Shown in pieces: positions 20,692 to 32,300 of a stretch of DNA of 64,000 nt. This stretch comes from Rhynchopus sp. YZ270_cl-10 (Eukaryota; Euglenozoa; Diplonemea; Diplonemida; Diplonemidae): NCBI GenBank assembly GCA_964035575.1, contig OZ037851.1, forward strand, positions 310,001 through 374,000, written 5' to 3'. The translations under genes were made by a program, and so were the position numbers. Position 1 is the first letter of the stretch; every line of letters begins with the position of its first letter. The notes under the pieces are model-generated. The model worked only from the letters and a program-made list of their open reading frames with translations. It did not search any database and was not told the origin of the DNA.

Positions 20692-23600
20692 TTAAGCTTC
20701 GAGAAGCCTGTCCACCAGCCGGGTGGTCATATGTTTGGACCGGACTTGCTGTGCTTGTTGTGTTATTAAGAGGGAGAAGCCTTTCTTTGCTTCTATGAGT
20801 GCATCGCAGATGGATTCTTTTAGGCCTTGGTTAGCGTCGTCCATGTGGAGCAGGAGGGTCGACACCCAGGATGCAATCTTGTCGTCGACGAAGGATTTCT
20901 GCACGTCCTCATTGAGTACTTTGTTGTTGAAGTCCTCAAAAAGAAGCTTGAAGGAAACGGCACACTGCGTGCGGACAATGTCGTTGGAATCGTCCAATCT
21001 GTGGTTCGATAGCAGTTTAGGGGAGTTTTTAGGGTAAATCAAGCGTTGATGATGAGGTTCAAAAGGGCAAGAACGTAGTATTAAGGGAAAGTGGGGAATA
21101 CCTTTGGAGAAGTTCCTTGATGCTTTCGGTGGAGTCAGGTTCGAGGATGGGCATGCGCATGATGTAGCGTGACATCTTGACGACAACGAGGCGGAGTTCC
21201 GCGTCATCAGCGTCAAGCGCATTGCGCCATGTGTCGACAAGCTCGGTCAGCAGGTTGCGTGCGTCGTCCTTCACCTTCCGCACCTCATCGCTGTAGGGGT
21301 CGCCCTCAACATGCGGCACCCACATCGCCACAGGGAAGATGTCCTGCACCAGCAGCGATGATAGGATGCTCAACGACACCTTCCTGAACAGATGCGCAGC
21401 ACCCCCCACATGCCAGCGGCCATGCTCGAACACAACAACGTGCAGCAGCTGTTCCAAATGGCTTGGGAGCAGCGTCACCTTGTTTGCCTGCACGGTAGTG
21501 TTTTTGTGGTTGAATATGCACACCGGGCCATACCTGGATCCCCAAAACGAATTCGTTGAGGAGGTTCATGCACTTCAGCTTTTCGCGGACGTCGATGTCG
21601 TACCGTACCTGAGAATCATTTATGGGTGTTTGAGTAAAGCGTGCAGTAAAAAATCAAAACGGTGGGGGAAAACCAACGGCGGCTTCATACGTTGTGTAAA
21701 TGCACCAAAAAGATCTCGACAATGTCGGTGGTGTACTTCGAGAGCATGGGGCCTCCGTTTGCGAGAAGCTTCGAGAAGACTGCGAGGGGGACGTTGTCCT
21801 TGTCTTCAATGGATTTGAGGAAGTGTGTGAGGTAGAGACCGCCGGGTGTGCCGGTGAGGCTTGTGGAGAGCTCTGCAAGGACTGCGTTGGCTTTGGTCTG
21901 GACTTCGATATCGACGCAGGCTTGGACGTCGAGCAGGGTGAAGAAGAGATGGAAGTCGAGCGTCTTACGTGAGACAGTGTCACCTTCTTTGTATTTCGAC
22001 ACAAGGTCAAATTTGATGAACAATCTTTGCAACGTTTCTATCAAACTCAACAACGCCTGCAGCTGAGCCGGTGCCTCCACATCAATCACATCCTGCGAAG
22101 TGACTGCGTGTATGATAGCATACGATTGCTCCTCCGACAGCTCCGGGGTTCCCATCAGCAGATACTTAAAGGCAATGAGGATGTTCACCTTCGTTGTGTT
22201 CGCTGTCGTCGAAAAGACGGTCATCGCACGCCTGCAGATCTCTGTCCTTTCAAGGGCGTCGGATGCGGACTTCTTCTCCTCCACCCCAAGCCGTTCTCCG
22301 TCCTCTGTGACACTCCGTGTCAATACCAAAGGAATGTAGTTGTCTGGTGTGTGCAGTTTGCCAATAAGCTCCAAGCAAACGAAGGCCTCGTGTTTCATGG
22401 ATTTGTCCTCATCGCGCAGAACCTTGTACAGGGCGTCAAGAATGGCCTGGAGGAACTGCAGGGTGTTGTTCTCGATGAACCATATGGTCATCAGCAAGGT
22501 GCGCATGGCGGCCTGGCGTCTGGAGATGATGGAGTTGGGGATGTCCCAGGCCAGCGCCGTGATGTCGGAGAGCAGAGGCGGGATGAACGTACGGCAGCAC
22601 TGTGTTTAGGTGTCAATTAGATGTGGAATGGGGTGGTGTGGAAGGTGTTTGTGAGGGGTAGGGTAGGGTATACCTCAGCCACAGCCAGGCGGACGCCAAT
22701 CGGCGGGCGGTTGTTGAAATCGCACCCAGGTAAAGCGGTTGTAAGCTCCATGGTCATGTCGGGGTATTTGTCCTCCGCATACCACTTGATGTCCTTGAGC
22801 GTGACGCGTCTGTTGTCGAGTCCGATTCTGTTGTCTTCGTTGTCCATCTCGTAGAACTCGCCGATGCCCTTCAGGATTGTGCGCGACTTCGTGCGCACAG
22901 ACTCAATGTCGTCCGTCAGCGTCAACAGCAGCAGCGGTACCAAGTGCCGGTGCATCTCCGTCCGCTCTGTGATTTCCATAGTCAAATCAGAAATCACATC
23001 AAGCACGCTCTGACGGACAAGCTCATTGCGATCGACGCAAAGTGATTTCAGCACAGATCTCTGTAAAAAAAAATATGACATGGACATTTGAAGAGAGGGA
23101 AGGATAGTTCACATCCTAAACCCTGTACATACAGTGGTGTTCACCTCGTTCACTTCGTCTCTGAAGTCGTAAACTATTTCTACCTGTGTTGTGGATATTT
23201 TTTCAAGCACTACGAACCTTCTTGGTACATACCCCACCATTGCAAAGCAGCTTCCCGAATGCTGTGATTGAGTCTGCCCTGACTTTGAACTGCTTGACAC
23301 GCAGGTTTGGTTTGAGCACCTTTGCGATTTCCATTGCAACAGGCTTTGTGTGTTCTCTGCAGGCTGCACAGAGGAGGTCAATGGTCTTGCAGCACAGACG
23401 CTTCATCTCGGGGTCGCCAAGCTTGAGGCAGCGCTTCAGGATCTGCGAGTAGTAGTCTGTGAAGCCTCGCCGTGCAATGTCGTGCGCGAAGACACGCAGC
23501 GATTCGTTGCACAGCTCCACAAGCTCGAGCTGGACGTGCTCTGCATCCTCACCTGCCTCATTCGCCAGCCGCGCCACCACAACAGGCAGCACCCACTCCA

Positions 23601-23838
23601 AGCATGTGAAGTCCAGCTCCTTCAGCATCTCCCGCACTAATATTGCCGCTGTCTCGCGATGGGTATCTCGCTTGTCCTCAAACAGCTTCAACAGCGGCTT
23701 GCACATATTCTGGCTGTACGTCGCACGGTCCTCATCTGCAAGTCCCTCCCAACAACTCTTCACACGTTTCACAGCGCTCTGCCTCGTCGCCAACGCGGGG
23801 TCCTGCAAGCAATTAATATCATGTCGGAAGGATTCCAT
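20692..23838 (-). CDS. DNAAF5: HEAT-repeat protein resembling dynein axonemal assembly factor 5
   Basis: Seven exons, all with phase-compatible GTATG/GTATA/GTATT donors and AG acceptors: 23838-23233, 23183-23133, 23060-22674, 22599-21691, 21608-21534, 21487-21102, 20998-20692. The product is about 906 residues, close to the length of animal DNAAF5/HEATR2. It is helical throughout, with HEAT-like pairs such as MKRLCCKTIDLLCAACREHT, NELVRQSVLDVISDLTMEI, HLVPLLLLTLTDDIESVRTK and NNRPPIGVRLAVAEVYPTL. DNAAF5 acts in the cytoplasm in preassembly of axonemal dynein arms, which fits a flagellate. The second exon is a 51-base microexon encoding VEIVYDFRDEVNEVNTT. Assignment rests on overall architecture and length; another HEAT protein cannot be excluded. 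A CCCCCACCAG acceptor-like site lies about 25 bases before the ATG. Confidence 0.7.
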
Positions 23839-24030
23839 TACTATTTTTTTTTTTCTTTCTGGTGGGGGAGAGTTAAGTGAAGGGGAAAATGGGTGAAATG
23901 GTAAAAAAAGCGTGATTTTGATGCATTTCTCAGAAACTTGGAAAGGCTAGAAACGTTCTCCCTCAAAGGTGTTCAAATCACGCTTTTTCGGGGCTGGAGA
24001 CTGCATCAAAAAAAGAACAAAAAAAACAAT

Positions 24031-24797
24031 GGCAAGATCAGGGCTCTCAAGATCCTCCACGAAAAAAGCAGAATTTTCGAAATGAGGAGGATTTCATTTT
24101 TGCAAAAAAACCCCCCAAAAAAAAAAAAATTTCCCCCGCAACGAGCGGTCGTCGCGCGCTTCGCGCGCGCCTCCCTGACAGCCACAGAGCGGAGAGGCGG
24201 GTCAATTTTACGAGATAATAAAAAACGGAAATCTAATCCTTTCTCTTGCACCGTACGCTCCACGAACCGTACAAAACCAAGACGTCTTCCAGAAGCAGGG
24301 GCTGATGCAACGGCGGGTAATTTTTTTGAAATGGTAAATTTTTTGCAGCTTTGGCCAAGTTGTATTTTTTGGCTGCAAAATGCAAGGGTATCCAAAGACA
24401 TTGTCAACTCTATTTTTTTGCGGAGCAAAAAAATTAATATACATGGCGCCGCAGGCGAAAAAAAATTAGGGTACGGTGTAAAAATGCTTCCTTTTACACC
24501 ACAGAATCACTCAACGAACCCTTTTTTTGAGTAGCAAAAAATGAAAATGGCGCCGCAGGCAAAAGGTGCAGCCCTGGACGGTGCATACAGGCTCGGGAAA
24601 ATATTGGCTCCCTCGGGGGAGACAAAGTGACCCCCCACTATAAAACCCCTAGGAGGATAATCCTCCGCCCGAGCCCGCCAAAAAAAAAAAAATAATGGAG
24701 GAAATCCTCCACCAAAAAAGCCTGAAAAAAAAAAAAAAAGCCCCTGGAGGAAATATCCTCCCCTACGTGGAGGATCTTGAGAGCACTGGGCAAGATG
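24031..24797. mobile_element. TIR element carrying a GCGGCGCC module
   Basis: Left GGGCTCTCAAGATCCTCCAC and right GTGGAGGATCTTGAGAGCAC are inverted copies within ends of about 30 bases. The interior contains CGCGCGCTTCGCGCGCG and the module at 24412-24563, plus several AGGAGGATAATCCTCC-type palindromes. No coding sequence is seen. Confidence 0.7.
24412..24563 (+). repeat. GCGGCGCC module, copy 2
   Basis: TTTTGCGGAGCAAAA hairpin, ATGGCGCCGCAGGCG, GGGTACGGTGTAAAAA, TTTTACACCACAGA, CACTCAACGAACCC, then a second ATGGCGCCGCAGGC. Confidence 0.8.
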
Positions 24798-24852
24798 CTC
24801 CTCACCTCAGGCTTCGGTCACTTAATAGCTACGTTCTGCAAACCCCCTCCCT

Positions 24853-25665
24853 TCACTCCGAGAACAGCGACGCACGCGGCAGGACGTACTCCACCTCCTC
24901 CCCTTCGTCGTCACTCTCGTTGTATGGCGCGCTGAGGGGGAGACGCGCTTCTGGCAGCGTCGGCGTTTCGTACATGACATCCGTTCTGAGAACGTACTTT
25001 GGGGTGTTCAGGTTGGTACAGGCCCCACCACAGTGCCAAGCAGACTTGGCGCCTGTATGATGAAACAACAGAACCGACCCTGCACGCGGCTTGAACGACG
25101 CGACAGCTTCTTCACCTAGCCTGTTGAAGAAGGATGTGTGCCCGCCGTCGAAGTCGTCGCTGAGGTATATGAGGACTGTCAGCCATGACACGAAGCGGCG
25201 GGACTTCACGGTCGTGTTGTCCTTGTGGACAGGAAAGTATTCATCACCGTTGGAGTAGCGGTAGAATCGCCACATATCATTGAGCCCCCAACGGTGCCAT
25301 ACACCGTGCTCATCTGCATCGATGTGCTGCGGTGCGTACGGTGCGATGCGCCTCCACAGCGCTTCCTCTGTACCAGGGGAGACACGTGTAACGCATCTGT
25401 CGTTCCGTCGGGTGCGCATTTCCAGCTTGTCAATATGTGCGTTTTGATACTCAGGGTGCGTCTTATTGTCGTACCCCAACGTCTCGCTGTGGGCAAGCCA
25501 TCTGCTGCTTTCCTCTGTAGTGAGTACGTTGTGCACCGCCACCGCGCCGTCTACACCTAAGATCGGCTCTTCTTCAACCCCAGAAGGATCCCATTCTCCA
25601 AACGCAAACCCCTCACGGCCAGGTTCGGAAGCACCACCCTCTGCTTCAGGGTGCGGTTCTGCCAT
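24853..25665 (-). CDS. 2-oxoglutarate/Fe(II) dioxygenase, prolyl-4-hydroxylase type
   Basis: A single exon encodes 270 residues from the ATG at 25665. The double-stranded beta-helix core is clear: MWRFYRYSNGDEYFPVHKDN gives the iron ligands H147 and D149, FVSWLTVLIYLSDDFDGGHT is the next strand pair, and PRAGSVLLFHHTGAKSAWH supplies the distal histidine (probably H211). KYVLRTDVMYE carries R227, which should bind 2-oxoglutarate. The arrangement is that of P4H-like oxygenases that hydroxylate a protein side chain; the substrate is unknown. There is no signal peptide, so a cytosolic or nuclear site is likely. All catalytic residues are present. Confidence 0.85.
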   Translation of the reverse strand: MAEPHPEAEGGASEPGREGFAFGEWDPSGVEEEPILGVDGAVAVHNVLTTEESSRWLAHSETLGYDNKTHPEYQNAHIDKLEMRTRRNDRCVTRVSPGTEEALWRRIAPYAPQHIDADEHGVWHRWGLNDMWRFYRYSNGDEYFPVHKDNTTVKSRRFVSWLTVLIYLSDDFDGGHTSFFNRLGEEAVASFKPRAGSVLLFHHTGAKSAWHCGGACTNLNTPKYVLRTDVMYETPTLPEARLPLSAPYNESDDEGEEVEYVLPRASLFSE

Positions 25666-26341
25666 TTAGAAAAGTTGAGAGTTTGACAAAAAAAAATAAA
25701 CTCACCAAAAAAATGGCCGTATTGTGTAAACTGAGATGGGGAGAGCGGGGTTTGTTGGGGGGTGAATAGGAGGTCGTTTTGGGGTGCTCATCAACGTGAA
25801 ATGAAATGGAAGAAAAAAAGAATCTGGTAAATTTGTAAGATAAAACCCCATTCTTCTCGCTTTGTTCACCATCAAAACTGGGTGGGGGGGGTGTGAAAAA
25901 GGGGAAGGGGGAGGAGGGTAGGGAAAATAGTGAATTTGCTTTTGTTTTGTTTTCCAAAAAAGACAAGGGGAATGAGGAGAGGGCGTACAAAAAAAGGGGG
26001 GGTGGGTGGTTATTGTATCAAGACACTGGGATTTTTATGGAGGGGGGGTTTTTTGTTTTATCTAATAAAAAGTTGGTAAGATGATCCTAAGCCTTTTTTT
26101 GCAATACTTCGCAACCTTAAAAAAATACAGTTTTTTTTTGTCAACTAAAGGAAATTTCTCAACACCATCTTCATCTACAAAAAAGGAAATACATTACACA
26201 TTATTTTGCATTTTTTTTGGTACGTTTTTCATTTTTTTTTTTTCCCCCTTCATTTTTCTTTTTCTATCGACAAATCACTTGGTTCTGTACTCAATGACCC
26301 AAAAAATGGGGCATTTATTTTCAAAAAAAAATATTCTTTTT
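25666..26341. other. Spacer, mostly A/T and G runs
   Basis: Only a weak H1-type fragment (AAGATGATCCTAAGCC at about 26078) is recognised. Confidence 0.5.
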
Positions 26342-29300
26342 TCAAGACTGATTACTCTGCGACTCTTGCAAAAAGCGTTGCATTCGAGACGGCGGTGTGT
26401 CAGGGGTTTCCGACACTGCTCCTGAAACAGCACCCGGCACAACAGACAAATCTTCCGCCTTCGCCCCCACTCTCCCTCCTTCTTCTCCCTTTTGCTTCCT
26501 TGGGATTAGTGTACTATGAAACGCAAGCTCTCGGCGCATGCGTTCAAGCTCGGAGGATTTTTCGGAAAGTTGATCTCGGAGTGCACGAATTTGGAAGGAG
26601 GCTTCTTCGAAACGTTGTTCCACTTCTACAGCGCGTGTCTTTGCGCGGTCGACACCTGCTCTGAGACGTGCCAGCTCTGCGGTCATATCATCAGTCTGTT
26701 TCTGTGCTGCAGCTGCCCCTTCCATTTTCTCATCAAGAGTCTTTTGGGAGATGTCGGCGCGTCTTCCCATCTCATCGCGTTGTTGTTGTACGATAGCGAG
26801 CTCCTGCTGCAACGCATCGCGCGATGCTTCCACAGCAGAATGGGTGGCTTCCATCTCATCGATCGTTCCCTTCAGGAGGAACACATCGTTCAGCTTCTCT
26901 TCTAATGAGTCCTCTGCCGTCGCAAGCTTTGTTTGCACAGAAGAAAGCTGCAACGTCAACCTCCCCTCAGCCGACGAAGATGTGTCCAACGCTTCTTCTA
27001 ATTCAGTAATGTGTTTGGATGATGATTCTGCATTCTCTTTGGAAGTCTCGTATGATGCTTGGAGTGCTTCGAGCTCCTCGCGTGTGGTGTTGAGGGAAGT
27101 CTCTAGAGAGGAGACGTTGGCGAGAAGTGTCTGGCGGGTTTTCTGCAGAGAGGCGATCTCGGCGTCTGCAGCCTCAAGGCTGTTGGTGAGGTTTGCGGTA
27201 ACCTTCCCTGCTTCGGAGAGCTCCTCGGTTGTCATGGTTGCAAGCTCTTCTGCCGCTTCGGCGCGTTCCACTGCAGCAGCGGCGTGTTCATCAGCGGTGA
27301 CAGTGCGTTCTATCAATTCAGCCACCTCTTCTAACCGTGCTGCCAACTCATTTTCTGCGATTTCCAAAGCAGTGTTTAAATTGTCAGCGTTCGCAGAAGA
27401 GGCTGCAGCCAGTTTTACATCAGAATTATGTTGTTTTTCCTTCTCCGCGACTACTCGCGCCATGTCTTGTATTGCCTGCTTCATCTCCGCAACGGTTTTT
27501 TGGAGTTCGAGGACCATCTCCTTCTGTTGTGTGTCGAGCTCTGCAAGGTCCTCTACCTCGTTCTCCCTCTCTGCGAGGGATGCTTGCAGGGAGTCTGCCT
27601 GCTCTTCGCTGCTGGATAGCGCGTCTTCTGTGGTGGAGAGACGCGCCTTAAGGGCTAATGATTCGGACTGTAGCTCTAATCGGGAGGCCTCGGAGGTTGT
27701 GAAGCTTTCCTTTGCGGAGAGAAGTTGCTTTTCGACTTCGGCAAGCTTTCTTGAGAGGAGGTCGTACTCCCCTTGTGTGTCTTTGGAGGTGAGGAGTTTG
27801 GTTTCGAGCGAAGCAATGCGGGATTCAGCTTCGGTGAGTTGTTCTTCTGCGGAGACGTTCGCACCGCGTTCTTCGGCCATTTGGGAGGTAATGATTTGCA
27901 CCGCTTGCTGTGCCTCTTCAAGCTGCACCGCAGCATGCTCTGCTTGCGCATGGCAACGTTGTACTTCAGCCTCAGCAGTGTTAACGCGAGCCTCAGATTC
28001 TCCCTGAGAGATGCGATGTGTCTCAATCAATGAATCCATCTTGGACTGCATCCCAGTCGTCTCTCCAATGTGTGTCAAAGCCTCGGCCTCCAGCTTGCTG
28101 TTTTTCTCTTCGGATGTCTTCAAATCTTCTTCCGCGAGTTTCAGCTTTTCTGTACATTCTTTCAATTCCTTCAAGACGATGTCCGCATGAATCGCAGAGG
28201 CTGTAAAATCATCTTCGCGGGTCGACCATTTCTTCGCGAAGTCTGCGTGAGAGGATTCGAGCTGCTCGATTTTTGCGTGCGCTTCCATGACTTTGGTTTC
28301 CATTTCGGCACCTCGTAGGCAAGCGTGGCGGAGTTGCTGTTCGAGACTCATGGAGTCGACGTCGTGGACCTTTGGGTTCTCAGAAGAAGAAGCCTTCTCT
28401 CTCTGAACAGACTGTTCTCCCTTCTTGGCTTGGTCAAGAAGGGTACGGAGATCGGCTACCTCACGCTCTAAGGCGTCACACCGCTCTGTATCGACCACTG
28501 CAGCAGACGGTTCTTCCGTCGGAGTCTGGAGTTCTTCCTTCTGTTCCGCCTTGGCTTGTTCGTACAGGGAGCGTAGATGGGTTACCTCACGCTCTAATGT
28601 TTCACAGCGGTCTGCATCAATCAAGGCAGGTTCTGCTGGTACCTCCTTTGTGATGCATTGAATAGAGGATATACTCTGGGCGATCAGAGGTAAAGGTGGG
28701 GCAGGGAGTGGCTCCTTGTCGGGAATCTCGGTGGGTGCGGCCTTTGAGGTGGAGTGCGATTCGGATGTGAAGAGGATAGGGGTGGGGTCGGGTGTGCTCG
28801 CTCCCTCTGGGGTTGCTGAGGAGGTGGCGGTCATGCGTTCGATTCTCATGAGAGCTGCGCGCAGCTCGCCTTGCGTTTCGCTTGGGTTGGGTGCGTGTTG
28901 CAGCTTTTGTTCGGTGTCGTGTAGTTGCCTCTGTAGGTCCTCCACCCTGCTGGTGGCTGCTTTCAATGCTTCCACCTGAAGTTTGCTTGGTGCTTCGTCA
29001 TCTGCGTGTCTCTTCATCTCTTTCAACTCGGTCTTCAAGGACGCAACGCGATCCTCCGATTCGCTGAGCTTTTCGAGCATCGTTCTTGCATCGGTGTTGT
29101 GCTTTTCAACGAGAACGCTTTGCTTTCTGGCTTCATCTTGGTATACTGCAAGGCTTTCCTTGAGGAGGGCGAGCTCTGCTACGAGAGGCGATTTTATGGA
29201 CTCAATTTCCGCGTCGCCGACCCAGCGTTCTGCAGCCCGTTGGCTTTGGTGTGAGGAGGCTTGGAGTGGGATGCGGCGGTTGCTCTCCATGATGCTGTGT

Positions 29301-32300
29301 GCGGCTTCTAGCTGTGCCTCGGCGTGCGTCTTTTGTGCGTCCATCTCTTCACAAGATGCTTCCCACGCAGTGCATTCGGCACGCAGCTGTTCCAACTCTT
29401 TTCCCAAAGAGGTGATGCTCTCTGCAGTTTCCTTCTCCTTCTTCGCCGCATCCCGTAATTGTTGGTTCAGCTTCTCCAGTTTGTCCCCCTGGCTTGCCAT
29501 CTCCTTTTTATTCGTGTCAACCATCTGCTCAGCGCTCTCACCACACTCAACCATTTCCGCCTTTATCTCTTTGAGTTCTTTTGACAGTCCAGACGCCCTC
29601 CTGCTGGCCTCCTTTTCCTTCTTCTTCAGATCGGAGAGCTCGTTGGAGAGGGCGTTGCATTGGGTCTCAGAAAGCTGGAGTTTTTCGTTGGATGCGGCAA
29701 GCTTTTCTGAGAGAGTTGTCTGCGATTTAGTGGACTCTGCCATATCCTTTTCGTATTCGAGACGGACACGCTCGAGAATGGCGATGTGGTCGGTGAGGTG
29801 TGTCATTTCAATGTCACGTAGTTCGAGGTATTCTCCTTGAGCAAGGATGAGTGTAGCTTCGCGATGGTCCGCTTCGTAGAGTGCCGTGGTGTTGTCCATG
29901 AGAGCGCGTTCTGATGTAGCCAGGTGTGCCTTGGTTGCCTCTAGGGAGGAGGCAGAGGAGGCAAGCTCCTGCTGGGCTGCTGCGAGCTCGTCGCGCACCT
30001 CGTGGATCACCTTCTCCAGGTCTTCCTCCCGTTCCTGGGCAGCGTTGAGTTGTTCGTCTGCAAGAGAGAGTCGGTGTTGTTCCTGCATCCGCATCGTGTT
30101 TTCCTCGCTGAGTTTGAGTTCAACCGTTTGAAGCGTTTCCTCAGTCTCGTGGAGGTGGATGAGTTGTTCTTGGAGTTTCGTGATTTCGCCTTCTTTTCCT
30201 TGGCGTCGTTCGAATTCGGTGGCGAGGCGGCGTTTGCCTAAGGCGACTTCGTCTTGGGCGACGGCGAGTTGCTTCCCGAGGTGTTCTTGAGCGGTGCGGG
30301 CGTCGGAGAGTTGGGTGCGGAGGGTCATGAGCTCGGAGAGGTCTTGGCGGGCAGCGTCGAGCTCCGCAGACATGGCGAGCATTCTCTCGGTATTGCGGTC
30401 CAGTTCAACAGAGGTTGCCGCATGCGCGTCATTCGCTTCCTTCATCATGGCCTCCACCTCGGACCTCCTCTCAATCTCCTCCGCCAAGCTCTTCTGTCTC
30501 TCCCCCGAAGACTCCTGTACAAGCTGCAGCTCCGTCTGCGACAGCTCCAACTGCGCCTCTGTGCTCCGCTGCCGCTGCTCTGAAAGGTCCAGATCGTCAG
30601 TCAACATTTCAATCTTGATTTTGTCCTCTTGAATCGAAACCTCAATCGCAGCAAGCTCTGCTTTGAGCTTCGTGATAATTGCATTTTTTTCCGCATTGTC
30701 GACTTCCAGCTGCAAACTGTAGAATTTTTTTTTTGATTCCCAAAAAGTTTAAAGGGGGGTGTGTACATACAGCTGTGACTGTGTATCCTCCAAGAGACAC
30801 AACTGCTGCTCCGCCTCCTGCCGCAGTGTGACGTCCTCTGAGCGCTGTGTCTCTGCCAGCCTGCTCAGCTCCTCCTCTCTATCCTCTGCAAGCTCCTGCA
30901 CGGAGCGCACCTCCTTCTGCAAGGTAGCCACCTCCTCGTGTGCAATCAGCTTCACGCTTGCAATCTCTTCTCGTAACGTTGCAATCTGGTGTTCGCGGTG
31001 GACAAGCTCGATCACAGTCTGCAAAATAAAAGATAAACCTCAGTCGCTCGCGATAAAAGGTTAGGTGAAAGTATAAAACAGGCCATCTTTTTTTCGCCTA
31101 TTTTGCATCCCCTCTTGTTATTTTTTGGTTGTTGTTAGAAAAAAAATGAGATGGTGCCTTTCAAAGAAAATGTGGAGAAGGGAAGAAATGATGAAAGGGA
31201 AATACCTCCTCCTGCTGTGTGATCACCACTGGTGCCTCTGAAGGCGATGCGGTGTCGTTGTCAGTTTCCTTCGACGGCTGTTCGTAATCATCAAGCGAAG
31301 TGTGGTAGTACAGAATCTGTGGAAACGTGTTGGTGCCATAGGTTGAAGGACTAAAAAAAGAGAAGCAAAAAGGGACCCCCTAAGGGAAGAGACATACATT
31401 CATCCGCTGGTGCTCAACCCTGTTGTACTCTGTTTTGGTAAGGCGCCGCTCCGGGTGAGCCCTATGGCCTAACATCATGTCAAAGTACCGTCCGAGGAGA
31501 AGACATTCCGTTTGTCTCAGAAGGAACTTTACCTGTGTATTTTTTTCATATTTTTTTTGATAAATTGTTGTGTAGTTGCCTCGGTTGTTGCCGTTGTGCA
31601 ATCTCCACTTTCTTTTAATCATTTGTTGGATTAGTGTAGCCATCTTGACGGTCTTCACTTTTTTTGTACAATCACACAGACAAAGGTGGGGGGATTTTAA
31701 ACCATACCCGAAGCTGGTTGAATGTAAGTTTGAGTCTAGACTGCAGGTCGGTGCTGGCTTTGAGCCGAGCGAGGTAGGACGCGGCTTCGTCTTCGACCTG
31801 CTTGAGCTGGTCGGCGACACCTCGGAGCTCTTCGTTCTCGATGCGGAGGCTTTGTTCGACGCTGGCGGCTTCTTCTGCCGCAACACGCATGGTGTCGCTT
31901 GCGGCAGTGCGCAGCATGAGAACGTCCTCTTCGTGCTGTGCGGCCTGCTGCATCATCTGCTCCTCCAGGAGCCCAATGGCAGCCTCCTTCTCAGAGTGCT
32001 GCTCTTCCAAAGCAACGTGCGCAACCCGCTGTATCTCGTACAGCTCTGCAGACAGCTCGCTCCGAGCGCAGAGCAGCGCCTCCGTGCCCTCGACCACAAT
32101 GGCGCAACGTATGTTCGACTCTTCTTCGAGAAGGGCTGTCTGCCCAACAGTGCTGTCGCATTCAGCGCGTATCTTAACCAAAGCCGTCTTCGCAATGTCA
32201 AGGTCCTCTTGTGTGCGTTGTAAGTCTGCCAAAGCCGTGTTCTTCTCTTCTGTCAGTGCTTCGTAAGCTTCGTGTTCAGTTTCAAGGCGTTTTTCGAGTT

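Larger units (their letters stand above)
23839..24852. other. Spacer occupied by an inverted-repeat element
   Basis: A short inverted pair (AAAAAGCGTGATTTTGATGC at 23907 with its partner AAATCACGCTTTTT at about 23975) is followed by the 24031-24797 element. No gene is seen. Confidence 0.6.

Noticed and set aside
26751-28007. Serine-rich 418-residue plus-strand ORF, and others opposite the coiled-coil gene
   Set aside because: They are antisense shadows of E/L/K-rich codons; no introns, starts or domain patterns support them, and the minus strand explains the sequence.
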